A stretch of DNA of 64,000 bases from Pseudorhodoplanes sp. (GTDB taxonomy: Bacteria; Pseudomonadota; Alphaproteobacteria; Rhizobiales; Xanthobacteraceae). Within the stretch, counting starts at the first letter, position 1. Each line of letters starts with the position of its first letter. Positions 53,141 through 62,035 of this stretch are shown here, in pieces. The DNA lies in assembly GCA_019187085.1 (NCBI GenBank), contig JABARS010000003.1, positions 163,326 through 227,325 on the forward strand. Reading direction: 5' to 3'. A model generated the notes under the pieces. The model searched no databases. It saw nothing but the letters and a program-made list of their open reading frames with translations, and had not been told where the DNA came from. A program made the position numbers and the translations under genes.

Positions 53141-53180
53141 GGCTTGGATCGGCTCGGCAAACATTGACAAGGGGGAACCC

Positions 53181-55589
53181 ATGCTTAGTGCGGTACGATA
53201 CATGGGGCTTGCCATTCTTTTCTTTGTGTCGCCTGCCCTAGCGGCGGTCGACGGAGATTCGTCAACGGGATGCGACCTCCGGAATTTCTTGGAGGGTTAT
53301 TACATTGCCGATAATCGCCGTGTTTTCGACGACGAAAAGTTTGTCGCGATAGTGCACAAACTTGATACGCCGCTCTACAAGGATGCCACGGGAGAAACGC
53401 GCTCAGATAAAACGCTTCGGTTTAGTCAGCGCGTCGGCATTGCCGACCCGGGAGAGGGTGCGTCGCGCCTCAAAATCAAGGATGTTGGCGGACAGCCCCT
53501 GGGGTGGGTCAACCGAGATGCTATTCTCTGCAAAATTTATCCAATTTCAGATCGCGACACAGGCCTCTATAGGCGTGCGGTAGTTCGTACGGATACGGCG
53601 GAACGGGGACAAGCTCAGATAAAAAAAGTATATCACTCACCTGATCGGCGTTGCGAAGGTGGGCCGAATAGCTGCGTCGAGGTGAGCCGTTTTCAATGGT
53701 ATTTCATTTATGCTGAAGAAAATGGACATTACCTAATTTCCGAAGCCGCAAACCTGGGAAGTGCGAGCACGAGGCTGCTTGGTTGGCTTCCTGTTGGCGA
53801 CGCTTACAATTGGAATACCGCGCTTGGCGTCAGACCTGCGGAGGAACTTGCGACTCGCCGCGCTACGCCGCAACAACCTAACAAAGAAGATTTTATCTGC
53901 GCCTACCGCAGGCGTGAGGATCTAAGTGGTCGCTCCAACTGCAACGAAATCTTGGGCGGCCGCCGATGGTTTGGCCTGAACGTCCGCATGGCAGTTCTGA
54001 AAGAAGAAAACCAGGCCTACGAAGTCATCTTCTCGAACGCCGGAACTGCAGGCCGCGATGTTGTGGCACCGGTGATCGAAGGTCTCAAGAAGCTTGACGT
54101 ATTCTTTGTGATAGATGGCACGAAGAGCATGCAGCCGGCTATCGATGGGGTGAAGGGTTTAGTGGACCGGCTGACGACGCAGTTCAAAGGTAAGCTAAGC
54201 CAAGGAGGCGTGATTCGCTTTGGATTCAAAGTCTATCGCGACAGCATACCCGGGACTGGCGATGGCGTAGCGAACTCAGAGCGTTTGGAGCTTCGCTCTA
54301 GCGAATGCGGCGCCTCGAATGAACAGGAATTCAGGCGCGCGTTTGAAAGTGTGAAGGCATTCGAGCCAGCTGGCGACGACGATTTCCCTGAAAATAGTTT
54401 CGCCGGCATGGTTCAGGCGAGTGCGGACCTAGCGCCTTGTTCCGATCATGCAAAGCTCGTGTTTGTGATCGGGGATCACGGCTACGATGGCGCAAAGCAA
54501 CAGAAGCGCGGTTATACGCGCTGGACCGAAGCTCAGGTGGCCGAGCGCTTCAAAAAGGGGACCCGCTTCAAAGTGCCTCCTATAGTGGTTTTTATTCAAA
54601 CTCCCTCGGAGGAGGACAGGACGCCGGCAGTTGCTAAGAAAAACTACAGTCTTGCGTACAAAGCTTACGAGGATCAAGGCAAAGCGATTCTGCAAGCAAT
54701 CTACTCGGGTACGGGTATCACAGACCCCGCACAATATTTTATCCAGATGCCACCTGGAAATATAACCGAGTCCGTCATTCAACGAGTTTCGGCCCAAGTA
54801 GACACTTATTTGCAGCCAGAAGTGATCAGCCAAATTGCTAGTCGCCTACAAGCAGGCCAGTCATTGGTAGAAACCATCGAAAGCCTTCGCGCAAACAGTC
54901 AGCTAAACATTCCTATTAGATATTTGCAGTTTGTCGAGGAAGCTCTCTGTCAACGGTTAGGGCCGCAATGCCGTCAGAAGGTCTTTGAGGGCGTCAATAG
55001 AGCATACGTTCCCGTCTCAAATGATCTAGTGCCAGAAGTACTGCTCGCTCGCGATCAGCTCGATAAATGGGTCAAGATTCTCGACGTATTTAAGACATTT
55101 GCGACGCGCACCCGCGGCCGAGAAGGGCGCGATTTGTTGGTGAGCACGCTCCTCGCTTCCCTTGGCAGCGCCCTTCAAATGGATTTTGAAAACAATCAAG
55201 TGCCGCTCGGCAAGCGGATTCAGTTTGTCGCCGGAATCCCGCACGGAGTGCAGAGCAAGCTGATGCAGTACTCGTCAGAGGATCTGCGTGACTCGACAAA
55301 GGTACCCGCCTGTGAGGTCGATTACTTAGCTCAGTACGGTGCGAAAAAACATGACGTTCTAAACATCGTGTTCGGCAGCGAGGGCAAGTTGATGGCCGCG
55401 TTCGAGGAGGCACGATGGCCAGAGGGACAATGTCCGAACCTTTCAGAGAAGGGGAAAAATATTCCGTTCATTGAAGGGGCCGTTCGGCCGAGGTCGCTAA
55501 ATTCTGGGCGCGAAGAGACCAACTATTCGATCATGCACAAGAGAGGCAATGAATTCTTCTTCTGGATACCTGTCAGGTATTTGCCATGA
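53181..55589 (+). CDS. Secreted von Willebrand A domain protein
   Basis: An 802-residue secreted protein. The signal peptide ends PALA-AVDG. An SH3-like beta region with the segment GQPLGWVNRDAILCKIYPIS occupies about residues 60-130, and a second one follows near 160-210. The vWA domain begins near residue 305 (LDVFFVIDGTKSMQPAIDGV); its metal site reads DGTKS, close to the usual DxSxS, with a later strand VFVIGDHGYDG. A helical C-terminal half follows. Such domains bind protein partners in a metal-dependent way. It lies 40 bases after the large secreted protein, and its stop overlaps the ABC ATPase start (ATGA). Confidence 0.85.
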   Translation: MLSAVRYMGLAILFFVSPALAAVDGDSSTGCDLRNFLEGYYIADNRRVFDDEKFVAIVHKLDTPLYKDATGETRSDKTLRFSQRVGIADPGEGASRLKIKDVGGQPLGWVNRDAILCKIYPISDRDTGLYRRAVVRTDTAERGQAQIKKVYHSPDRRCEGGPNSCVEVSRFQWYFIYAEENGHYLISEAANLGSASTRLLGWLPVGDAYNWNTALGVRPAEELATRRATPQQPNKEDFICAYRRREDLSGRSNCNEILGGRRWFGLNVRMAVLKEENQAYEVIFSNAGTAGRDVVAPVIEGLKKLDVFFVIDGTKSMQPAIDGVKGLVDRLTTQFKGKLSQGGVIRFGFKVYRDSIPGTGDGVANSERLELRSSECGASNEQEFRRAFESVKAFEPAGDDDFPENSFAGMVQASADLAPCSDHAKLVFVIGDHGYDGAKQQKRGYTRWTEAQVAERFKKGTRFKVPPIVVFIQTPSEEDRTPAVAKKNYSLAYKAYEDQGKAILQAIYSGTGITDPAQYFIQMPPGNITESVIQRVSAQVDTYLQPEVISQIASRLQAGQSLVETIESLRANSQLNIPIRYLQFVEEALCQRLGPQCRQKVFEGVNRAYVPVSNDLVPEVLLARDQLDKWVKILDVFKTFATRTRGREGRDLLVSTLLASLGSALQMDFENNQVPLGKRIQFVAGIPHGVQSKLMQYSSEDLRDSTKVPACEVDYLAQYGAKKHDVLNIVFGSEGKLMAAFEEARWPEGQCPNLSEKGKNIPFIEGAVRPRSLNSGREETNYSIMHKRGNEFFFWIPVRYLP

Positions 55590-56368
55590 CGCTCAAAATG
55601 CGCTGCGACGAGCTGTATGCTGGTTGGCCTGGCAATATCCTCATAGAAGATATGACGATCGACGTGGCACTGCGCGAGCTCAACTATGCCCTGCCGATTA
55701 TTGGGCGGACGGGTCGGGGGAAATCCACTCTCCTCTATGCTTTGAGTGGGATGGCCAAGCCCGTGCTGGGGAGCGTTAGTTGGCAGTTTCCAAGGGATGA
55801 AGCATCGATCACTTGGTCCGCAAGTGAGCGATCATTCAAGACGATCAATCCGCTGCGACGTCGGCGATTTGGTTTTCTCCTGCAAGATGCCAGCATGATT
55901 CCCTGCTTCACTGTCGCGGAGAACCTACGGCATACTCTTCGCTTGCGAGGAATCAGGGATCACATCGAGGACCGAATTCAGAAAGCCGTGAGGGACATGC
56001 TTATTGAAGCTGAAACACCTGACGGCTTCTTGAACAAATATCCGAGCCGATTGTCAGGCGGCATGCGCCAACGAATGGCGCTGGCCGCCGCAATCGCTCA
56101 TGATCCGGCGGTGCTCTTTGCGGACGAGCCCACTGCCAGTCTCGATGACAAATCTGGGCTTGAAGTGCTGAGCGTTATCAGGCGATGGCTTGAGGACGGT
56201 AGTGGCGAAAGAGCATTCGTGTTCGTAACACACCGCATTGAAACTCTCTCTGAAGGAATAGGGGCACGGATGGCATTGGAATTAAGGCTGCCGAAGGAGA
56301 ACAGTACTGCAAAAATCGAGGCAACTTGGCGGCCGATAGAAGCAGGGGAGCTCGCAAAAACGGCATAA
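55586..56368 (+). CDS. LolD/MacB-type ABC transporter ATPase
   Basis: A 260-residue ATPase. Walker A GRTGRGKST is at 40-48 (the usual GPSGSGKST with two Arg changes), the Q-loop in GFLLQDASMIPCFTVAEN, signature LSGGMRQRMALA near 156 and Walker B VLFADEPTASLDD near 176. The H-loop is FVFVTHRIETL. The pattern is that of the LolD/FtsE/MacB group, which drives FtsX-like permeases rather than importers. It is coupled to the vWA gene by ATGA and precedes the permease. Its insertion of about 20 residues around SITWSASERSFKTINPLRRR is unusual for LolD. Confidence 0.9.
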   Translation: MTLKMRCDELYAGWPGNILIEDMTIDVALRELNYALPIIGRTGRGKSTLLYALSGMAKPVLGSVSWQFPRDEASITWSASERSFKTINPLRRRRFGFLLQDASMIPCFTVAENLRHTLRLRGIRDHIEDRIQKAVRDMLIEAETPDGFLNKYPSRLSGGMRQRMALAAAIAHDPAVLFADEPTASLDDKSGLEVLSVIRRWLEDGSGERAFVFVTHRIETLSEGIGARMALELRLPKENSTAKIEATWRPIEAGELAKTA

Positions 56369-56418
56369 GCCCGCAGGAATTGGAATGAAAGAGTTGGCGG
56401 CATTAAAGAGGGGGAGAT

Positions 56419-58464
56419 ATGTGGGCGTTGCCGCGTCTGGCATGGGCGGAATTCTGGAAGGGGTTCAGATGGAATGTGGGCACGCCAGCAGCCCGCGATT
56501 TCCTTTGGCTGTTTCTTTTCTTTGCCCTCTCGTCCTTTCTAGTTTTCCTCGGTTGGAGCGCGCGTCAGGGTATTTGGGAGCGCTTTGAGCAAGTTCTCTT
56601 GGGCGCACTGCCGAATAGCGGTCCACCGATCCGAGTTAGCTATCACATCGACCGGCCAGAAAAAATCACCGCTCAACTCGTCGACAGCTTCAAACGTGAT
56701 TTCCCAAAGCTGTCTATTGTGCCAATGCGGGATTTTGACGGGCAGAGCGGCACGATCGTCTTTCCTGGGCTGGCAATCGAGGATGAGCCGATCGATCAAT
56801 CTGCTGCATTGACGCCGCGGCCGACAACACCTGTGCGAGATGTGGCCAAAGAAGCCGACACGAACCTGTCCTGGGGAAAGAGCAGGGACGGCAGCGATGT
56901 AGCGTTCCGCGCATACGCGCTGCCCTTAGATGCGCCGATATGGCGCTGGGTAACTGACCGATATCGCACTCGTAGCGCCGCGCTTGACGAACCTGGCCCA
57001 ATGGTAGTTGCGGCCAGTCGCACCTTATTCTCTCAGCATTTCAGATACGATCGATATCGCTCTGCGGTCGTAAACAATCAAAGAATTCCTTGCGTGCTTC
57101 GAAGTGGGTTGCCCGATCGGCTAACGAGCGCAGACGACTTGACAGAACTGAAATCACTGGTGCTCGAGGTCAAAGAGGGGTTCAATCGGACCGCCTTCCA
57201 CAGCTTCCAGGTGATCTGGGTCGACAGTTTTCCGATGTCTGAGCAGGTGGCTCTTATCTTGCCATTGCCCACTGTGGAAATTTTGATGGCCGCCGAGGAA
57301 CGACAGACGCTGGATTTGCACCTCGAAAGCCATGGCAAATCGTCACGTCGAGTTCAGAAGATCTGGCTTCCAGACATCGACAATGACCCTAGCGGCGTAA
57401 CCGAATTTAGACGCATGGCTGCATGCCTTGGCGCAATTCCCGCAGCAGATTCATCTGCAAAGTTAGCCTGTGGCGTTGTCTTCGGAAGTGATACTCGTCA
57501 GGCGAACTCGGGGGATGTCATGCCGCCACCCGATGCGCGTATCATACCGAGACTCGAAGAAAGCTCGTTCGAGCTCGCGATTACAGCGTCCAAAACTTGG
57601 CCGTTGCGGGAAAACGATATCCTGCATTGCGCACGGAGGGCAGGCTTAGGAGAGGCTCTCGGACCGGCTGCGCTGCGGGGTGGACCACTCAAATTGGAAT
57701 GGACCGAACCACCAACCCCTATCGTAGAGTGGCGTGATCTTTCACGCGTCAGCGTGCCGTGCGAAGTCTTGATCGCCGAAGACAAAATATCTGGCAAGCT
57801 AAACGAGAATTGCAAAACAAGCCAAAATCCAAACCTGGGGACAGCATGGCTCCCGGGCTATCGCGACGCAATGATCTATGTTCCCGCATCCGGCCCCGCG
57901 CTAGATGATGTGGTACAGCGGCTCCTTGCATGGACTCCTGGAGAACGTCCGCGTCCGGTTTTCCGACTGGACCCGGCATATGAAAGTGCGCTAGTCCGCT
58001 TTGGAGTTCTTTCGACGCTAATCGACTTAATTTCGACGCCCTTGGCTATTGGACTAGCACTTCTCTACTTAGCGCTCGCATCTGTAATTCTCGTCACTGC
58101 ATTTCAACATCGTCGCGCGCAATATGGCCTGCTTGCGATGAATGGCGTGCTACCGGCGCAAATACTTTACGTGGTCTGCATCCAAATCACTCTCGGATAT
58201 GTGATCGGCTCTGCAGTGGGATATCTTGGCTTTGCGATCGCCATTTGGGGCGTAAACGATTGGCTTGTCGGTAGTGAGATAATTGCGAAAGCAGCGGCTA
58301 TTATTGGACTCGATATTCCTAGGTTCCTCAGCCCGCTATCAGCGCTGGAAATATTGTCTATTGCTGGTCTGATGACGTTCGCAAGTTTAGCCATCGGAAG
58401 CATTATCCTTCGGTTACAGGGCATCACAGGCGCAAAAGCCCCCATCGAATTGATCAAATCGTGA
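56419..58464 (+). CDS. FtsX-like (MacB/LolC-type) permease
   Basis: A 681-residue permease. ATG 56419 follows AGAGGGGGAG. One transmembrane helix near residues 29-46 (FLWLFLFFALSSFLVFLGW) is followed by a large periplasmic domain (about 50-530) and three C-terminal helices near 540-570, 585-620 and 645-668, the FtsX layout. The pattern AFQHRRAQYGLLAMNGVLPAQI is the coupling helix region facing the ATPase. The periplasmic domain is about 480 residues, longer than in LolC/E or MacB (typically 200-250), so it may hold an extra domain for the secreted partners. It is a mechanotransmission-type transporter candidate. Confidence 0.86.
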   Translation: MWALPRLAWAEFWKGFRWNVGTPAARDFLWLFLFFALSSFLVFLGWSARQGIWERFEQVLLGALPNSGPPIRVSYHIDRPEKITAQLVDSFKRDFPKLSIVPMRDFDGQSGTIVFPGLAIEDEPIDQSAALTPRPTTPVRDVAKEADTNLSWGKSRDGSDVAFRAYALPLDAPIWRWVTDRYRTRSAALDEPGPMVVAASRTLFSQHFRYDRYRSAVVNNQRIPCVLRSGLPDRLTSADDLTELKSLVLEVKEGFNRTAFHSFQVIWVDSFPMSEQVALILPLPTVEILMAAEERQTLDLHLESHGKSSRRVQKIWLPDIDNDPSGVTEFRRMAACLGAIPAADSSAKLACGVVFGSDTRQANSGDVMPPPDARIIPRLEESSFELAITASKTWPLRENDILHCARRAGLGEALGPAALRGGPLKLEWTEPPTPIVEWRDLSRVSVPCEVLIAEDKISGKLNENCKTSQNPNLGTAWLPGYRDAMIYVPASGPALDDVVQRLLAWTPGERPRPVFRLDPAYESALVRFGVLSTLIDLISTPLAIGLALLYLALASVILVTAFQHRRAQYGLLAMNGVLPAQILYVVCIQITLGYVIGSAVGYLGFAIAIWGVNDWLVGSEIIAKAAAIIGLDIPRFLSPLSALEILSIAGLMTFASLAIGSIILRLQGITGAKAPIELIKS

Positions 58465-59294
58465 GGTACGTGATGTCGTCCTGTTTAGCAGGCTGCGTAG
58501 TTCTTGGTACCATAGCACTGGTCGTGCCTCCTGCTCTTGCCCAAGAGACCGGCCCCCTTGAGACCTTCGGATCAAATGGCCGCCTCTATAGCGGAGGCGG
58601 GGACGAATTCTACTTACTCTCGCGTAGGTCTTATGCCAGCGAGGACTCCCGCGGATATGAAGGACAAATTCGAATCGTAAGGAAGTACCCGGGCGGTGGA
58701 TACGAAGAACAGATTATGGACTACACGGCGAGATGCTTCGCTCCATTTGACAACATGATCTATGTAATTGTTCGAGAGCCAGGTAAAGAAAGCTACGACG
58801 ACAAGGATTCGACAGAAATTAAGAGCCCGAATCAATTTCCGGGGGCCACCGAGAAAAGTGCATACAATCTGTATTGGGCCGCATGTCACAGCCAATTCGG
58901 CAAGTTCAAGGACACTGCGACCGAATCGCCATCGGCTTCAGTAAAGAAGGCCAGTTATTGGAAACACAACGACTCGATTGTCTACCTGACAGCCGACGGT
59001 GTTAATCGGCGCTTCTTTTACGAGAACCCACGCGAGGGGCTCCGGGCAATTGGGGTCACGCCCGGAACGCTGCTTTTTGAGGGAAAGAAAGAAGGATACG
59101 CCTACTCCGGCACAGCCTATATTTTTTCCAGAACCTGCGGCGCGACTGCATATCCGGTGACGGGAAATGTCTCGGCTGACGAAAAGACCGTGACGATGTA
59201 CGGGCAAGCGCCACAGATAAATTCGAGTTGCGAAATAGCGAGTTATCGCAACGACGTTCTAGCGTTTCACTTTCAACGGCGAGCGCAAGACTGA
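58461..59294 (+). CDS. Secreted protein, unknown family
   Basis: A 277-residue protein starting at GTG 58461, overlapping the permease stop by 4 bases. The signal peptide (CVVLGTIALVVPPALA) ends before QETGPLE. The mature chain is aromatic- and glycine-rich with beta patterns such as GDEFYLLSRRSYASED and RGYEGQIRIVRKYPGGGYEE. Cysteines are few and probably paired. No family is recognised. Tight coupling to the permease suggests a periplasmic partner of the ABC complex (inference). Confidence 0.72.
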   Translation: MRYVMSSCLAGCVVLGTIALVVPPALAQETGPLETFGSNGRLYSGGGDEFYLLSRRSYASEDSRGYEGQIRIVRKYPGGGYEEQIMDYTARCFAPFDNMIYVIVREPGKESYDDKDSTEIKSPNQFPGATEKSAYNLYWAACHSQFGKFKDTATESPSASVKKASYWKHNDSIVYLTADGVNRRFFYENPREGLRAIGVTPGTLLFEGKKEGYAYSGTAYIFSRTCGATAYPVTGNVSADEKTVTMYGQAPQINSSCEIASYRNDVLAFHFQRRAQD

Positions 59295-59411
59295 AGATCG
59301 TCTTCCGAGCATCGCGCGATGGGAGCGTAGGATAAGTCGAAAGGGCAAAACCGTCTTGCAAATGTGTAAGCGCAGCTTCGTAGCAGGGAATCGCGCGACG
59401 AGAGGTGCAGA

Positions 59412-60920
59412 ATGAATATCGTAAGATGTCTGTTCTTCGCCTTTGCCGCCGTTGGCCTCTCGAGTTCTGTGGGCAATGCGCAGGTTTTGCCAAATATTTG
59501 CCCTCCGCCCGCACGATGGGTCGGCGGGGGCGGCGGATTTATGTGCCAATGTCCTGATGGATCATTTTTGAGCTTAGGGCAGACGTGTGGGTCCTACGCA
59601 CCGCCGACGTCCCAACCAGTAGGTAATTACTGCTCGAATGGCGGCACATGCCCAGTAGGAACTAAGTGTTCATGGATGCCAGGGAAATGTGTTCCAGAGG
59701 GTCGAGTTGATTGCGGCTCTTATAATTGCACGCCTGGGAACAAGTGCTCCAGCGCGGGGTGCATCGCGGAGGAGGCTGTTGATTGTGGAAACACTAAATA
59801 TTGCAACGCTGGTTCCAAATGTTCAAGAGACGGCAAGCGTTGCCTTGCACTGAATGCAATCGACTGTGGCAGCTACAGCTGTTCCGCTGACCTAAAGTGT
59901 GGAAGCGGGAATAAATGTCTCGCGCGCAGCGACGTCGATTGCGGCAGCGGACGGTCATGCCCCTCGGGACACCTGTGTTTGCAAGGAGGCGCCGAATGCC
60001 TCACGCGTCAAGAGCTCGCCGAACGGGAAGCGCGGCGAATTGCTGAAAAGAAACAACAGGAAGATGCCGCGCGGTTGGCCGCGCAGCGAAAGCAGGAGCA
60101 AGATGCACTTAGGGCCAAACTCTGGCCAGTCAAGGGCGTTCCGACTGGGCCACTCACGACCTTGAACAAGGACAAGGTAAAATATGACTGGGCCGTAATG
60201 CAGATGGCAAGCGCAGCCTACAGCGACAAACTGGTCAAGGGCGCAAATGTGTTCAAAGGAAACCAGGATTGGGCCGTTGCCGAAAAAAGATATGACACAG
60301 CGTCTGGCTTGTTTGCCTACGTGTTTTTGAACCGCACGGAAAATCGAGTGGTTGTTGCGTTTCGTGGTTCCAATGATCCGCGATGGGTTCTAACGCCCAA
60401 CATTGCACAATCCCGCGACGCTGTTGTTGATTGGTCGCAAGACATCAAGGCATATTTTGGTGGAAAGCAGCCCCCGCAATTCAAAATGGCGGAATCGATC
60501 CTAAGGGAAGTCAAAAAGGATTACGGGCCGAAGTATAATATAGAATGTGTGGGCCATAGTCTTGGTGGTGCTGATTGTGTCTATGCAGCGGCTCAAGTGC
60601 AGGGAGTCCACGGCGTGGCCATTGATCCAATATCTGCAAACTCAATCGCCACTCGAAATGCGTATTTTATCGATAACTATGTCGTTCCCCAAGACATCGC
60701 CAACCTGGGTTCGAAAGCCTTCGAACGTGGGCTTACGGGGTGGTCTTATAAAGTCGAGCCGATCCGCAATGCGGGTTCACTGCCTCTCCAAACCGCTGAT
60801 TCAACTGCTCCCACAGCTGATCCGCTGGGCAGCACCGCCGTCGCAAGGCATTCCGTTGAGCGCGCCCTCGACGCAATCGGTAGCGACGCAGGATTACAAC
60901 GGCTGCAATTGGCCGAGTAG
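59412..60920 (+). CDS. Secreted cysteine-rich class-3 lipase
   Basis: A 502-residue secreted protein. The signal peptide ends GNA-QVLP. About residues 30-205 contain Cys-rich units of roughly 20-25 residues (VDCGSYNCTPGNKCSSAGC, VDCGNTKYCNAGSKCS, IDCGSYSCSADLKCGSGNKC, VDCGSGRSCPSGHLC). A charged coiled coil (ELAEREARRIAEKKQQEDAA) follows. The C-terminal alpha/beta hydrolase is lipase class 3-like: VVVAFRGSNDPRW near 315 and the nucleophile elbow GHSLGG with Ser383. It is the last gene of the operon, 117 bases after the previous one. It could act on envelope lipids or on a neighbouring cell (inference). Confidence 0.85.
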   Translation: MNIVRCLFFAFAAVGLSSSVGNAQVLPNICPPPARWVGGGGGFMCQCPDGSFLSLGQTCGSYAPPTSQPVGNYCSNGGTCPVGTKCSWMPGKCVPEGRVDCGSYNCTPGNKCSSAGCIAEEAVDCGNTKYCNAGSKCSRDGKRCLALNAIDCGSYSCSADLKCGSGNKCLARSDVDCGSGRSCPSGHLCLQGGAECLTRQELAEREARRIAEKKQQEDAARLAAQRKQEQDALRAKLWPVKGVPTGPLTTLNKDKVKYDWAVMQMASAAYSDKLVKGANVFKGNQDWAVAEKRYDTASGLFAYVFLNRTENRVVVAFRGSNDPRWVLTPNIAQSRDAVVDWSQDIKAYFGGKQPPQFKMAESILREVKKDYGPKYNIECVGHSLGGADCVYAAAQVQGVHGVAIDPISANSIATRNAYFIDNYVVPQDIANLGSKAFERGLTGWSYKVEPIRNAGSLPLQTADSTAPTADPLGSTAVARHSVERALDAIGSDAGLQRLQLAE

Positions 60921-60960
60921 GACGCACATAGTAGTGCTCGACAGGCGGTAAGTACGAGCG

Positions 60961-61110
60961 TCAAAGATATTGGCGAAGTGCGTTTGCGATTGCGGGTACC
61001 GACACCTCCTGTTTGTCACAAACGAACTGCATCTCGTCAATGTGCCATCCATGAAAAATAAGCGGTTCAGGCAAATGTGAGCGCCCTGTTTTGTCTAGGC
61101 TGTGGGCCAC
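60961..61110 (-). pseudogene. Possible gene remnant, 49 codons
   Basis: A minus-strand frame open from 61155, with GTG at 61110, ends at 60961. The peptide (segments LIFHGWHIDEMQFVCDKQE, VPAIANALRQYL) reads like the C-terminal end of a real protein, but it has no ribosome site and no upstream part in frame. It is probably a remnant at the border of the Srf-centred cluster and the lysis module. Confidence 0.3.
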
Positions 61111-61228
61111 CAGCGCTGCCTCACCGAGAAATGGTATGTTCGTTTCCGAACTCCCTCAAGAGCCTCCTGCCCGTCGCGTGGTGATAGTCCGCTCGAGAAG
61201 CGGTCCGGCGGCCCCCTTTAATCCGACA

Positions 61229-61516
61229 TCAGGGATGCCGAATCGTGGTGGATTGTTCCAGCCGATCGACCCGCCGCTCGATCGCATTCAGTCGTTCGTC
61301 TTGCCGGGCCGTCTGAACCACCACATTTGCAAGCTGCTGGAGCGTCGCTTCGATTTTGGCGACGCGCTGGTCGACATTCTGCAGCTCCGCCTTCATGCCG
61401 AAGAATGCTGCTGTTCCCGCGACTACAAAGCTGATCGCCGTCAGGATGTGACCGTACGTGATTGTACGATCGAGCAGCAGCTTTGGTTTCGGGATCTTGT
61501 CTTCGTATTCATTCAT
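61229..61516 (-). CDS. Small membrane protein with coiled coil (phage-type)
   Basis: A 95-residue protein: one transmembrane helix (ILTAISFVVAGTAAFFGM, about 24-41), then a heptad-patterned coiled coil (VDQRVAKIEATLQQLANVV; DERLNAIERRVDRLEQS). Similar small proteins lie next to holins in prophages and gene transfer agents. It is the last gene of the minus-strand lysis module, 99 bases after the holin. Confidence 0.7.
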   Translation of the reverse strand: MNEYEDKIPKPKLLLDRTITYGHILTAISFVVAGTAAFFGMKAELQNVDQRVAKIEATLQQLANVVVQTARQDERLNAIERRVDRLEQSTTIRHP

Positions 61517-61615
61517 CAGAGTACCTTTGCATCACATGCTGGGGCCAGTCGCGCCGCGACTTATGCCGACTGCCGTCGGTGGATTATTAGATTGCGGTGG
61601 CCCAGAGTGAGGCCG

Positions 61616-62035
61616 CTATCGCCGGAAATTCCGTGCGACCTTCTCGATCGAGCGCCCGCCGACGTAGGCGGTCAGGATCATGCCGCTCCAATCGGCCACC
61701 ATGCCGGTGATTGGATCGGTGCTGCCGAGCCCGAGCACTTTGTCCCAGACGATCACCTTCCAGAAGTAGATGATGATCGGGAATGCGAGCAGCGGCCGGA
61801 CGATCGCTGTGTACCAGCGGCCTTGCTCGGCGATGATGATGGCGGAAGCCTGCCTGCGCGCTTCGATCTCGGCCTCGATCTCCTTCGCGGCGAGATCGGC
61901 CGCGATGCGGTCCTTCGTGTTGGCGGCGTCGAGCTTGGCTTTATAGGCTTCGACCAGGCCGCCAACGATCTGACCGCCAAGCTTGCCCGCAATCCACCTT
62001 GCGACCGGGGCGGCGAAGAAAGGCAGCGCCATCAC
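61616..62035 (-). CDS. 3TM holin (GTA/phage type)
   Basis: A 139-residue protein of the '3TM holin for gene-transfer release' family. The N-terminus has a weak hydrophobic helix (ARWIAGKLGGQIVGGLV). A charged helical region (KDRIAADLAAKEIEAEIEAR) precedes two strong helices (YTAIVRPLLAFPIIIYFWKV; ITGMVADWSGMILTAYVG) and the family end GRSIEKVARN. It would make inner-membrane holes that release the muramidase. The start overlaps the muramidase stop by 4 bases. Confidence 0.88.
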   Translation of the reverse strand: MMALPFFAAPVARWIAGKLGGQIVGGLVEAYKAKLDAANTKDRIAADLAAKEIEAEIEARRQASAIIIAEQGRWYTAIVRPLLAFPIIIYFWKVIVWDKVLGLGSTDPITGMVADWSGMILTAYVGGRSIEKVARNFRR

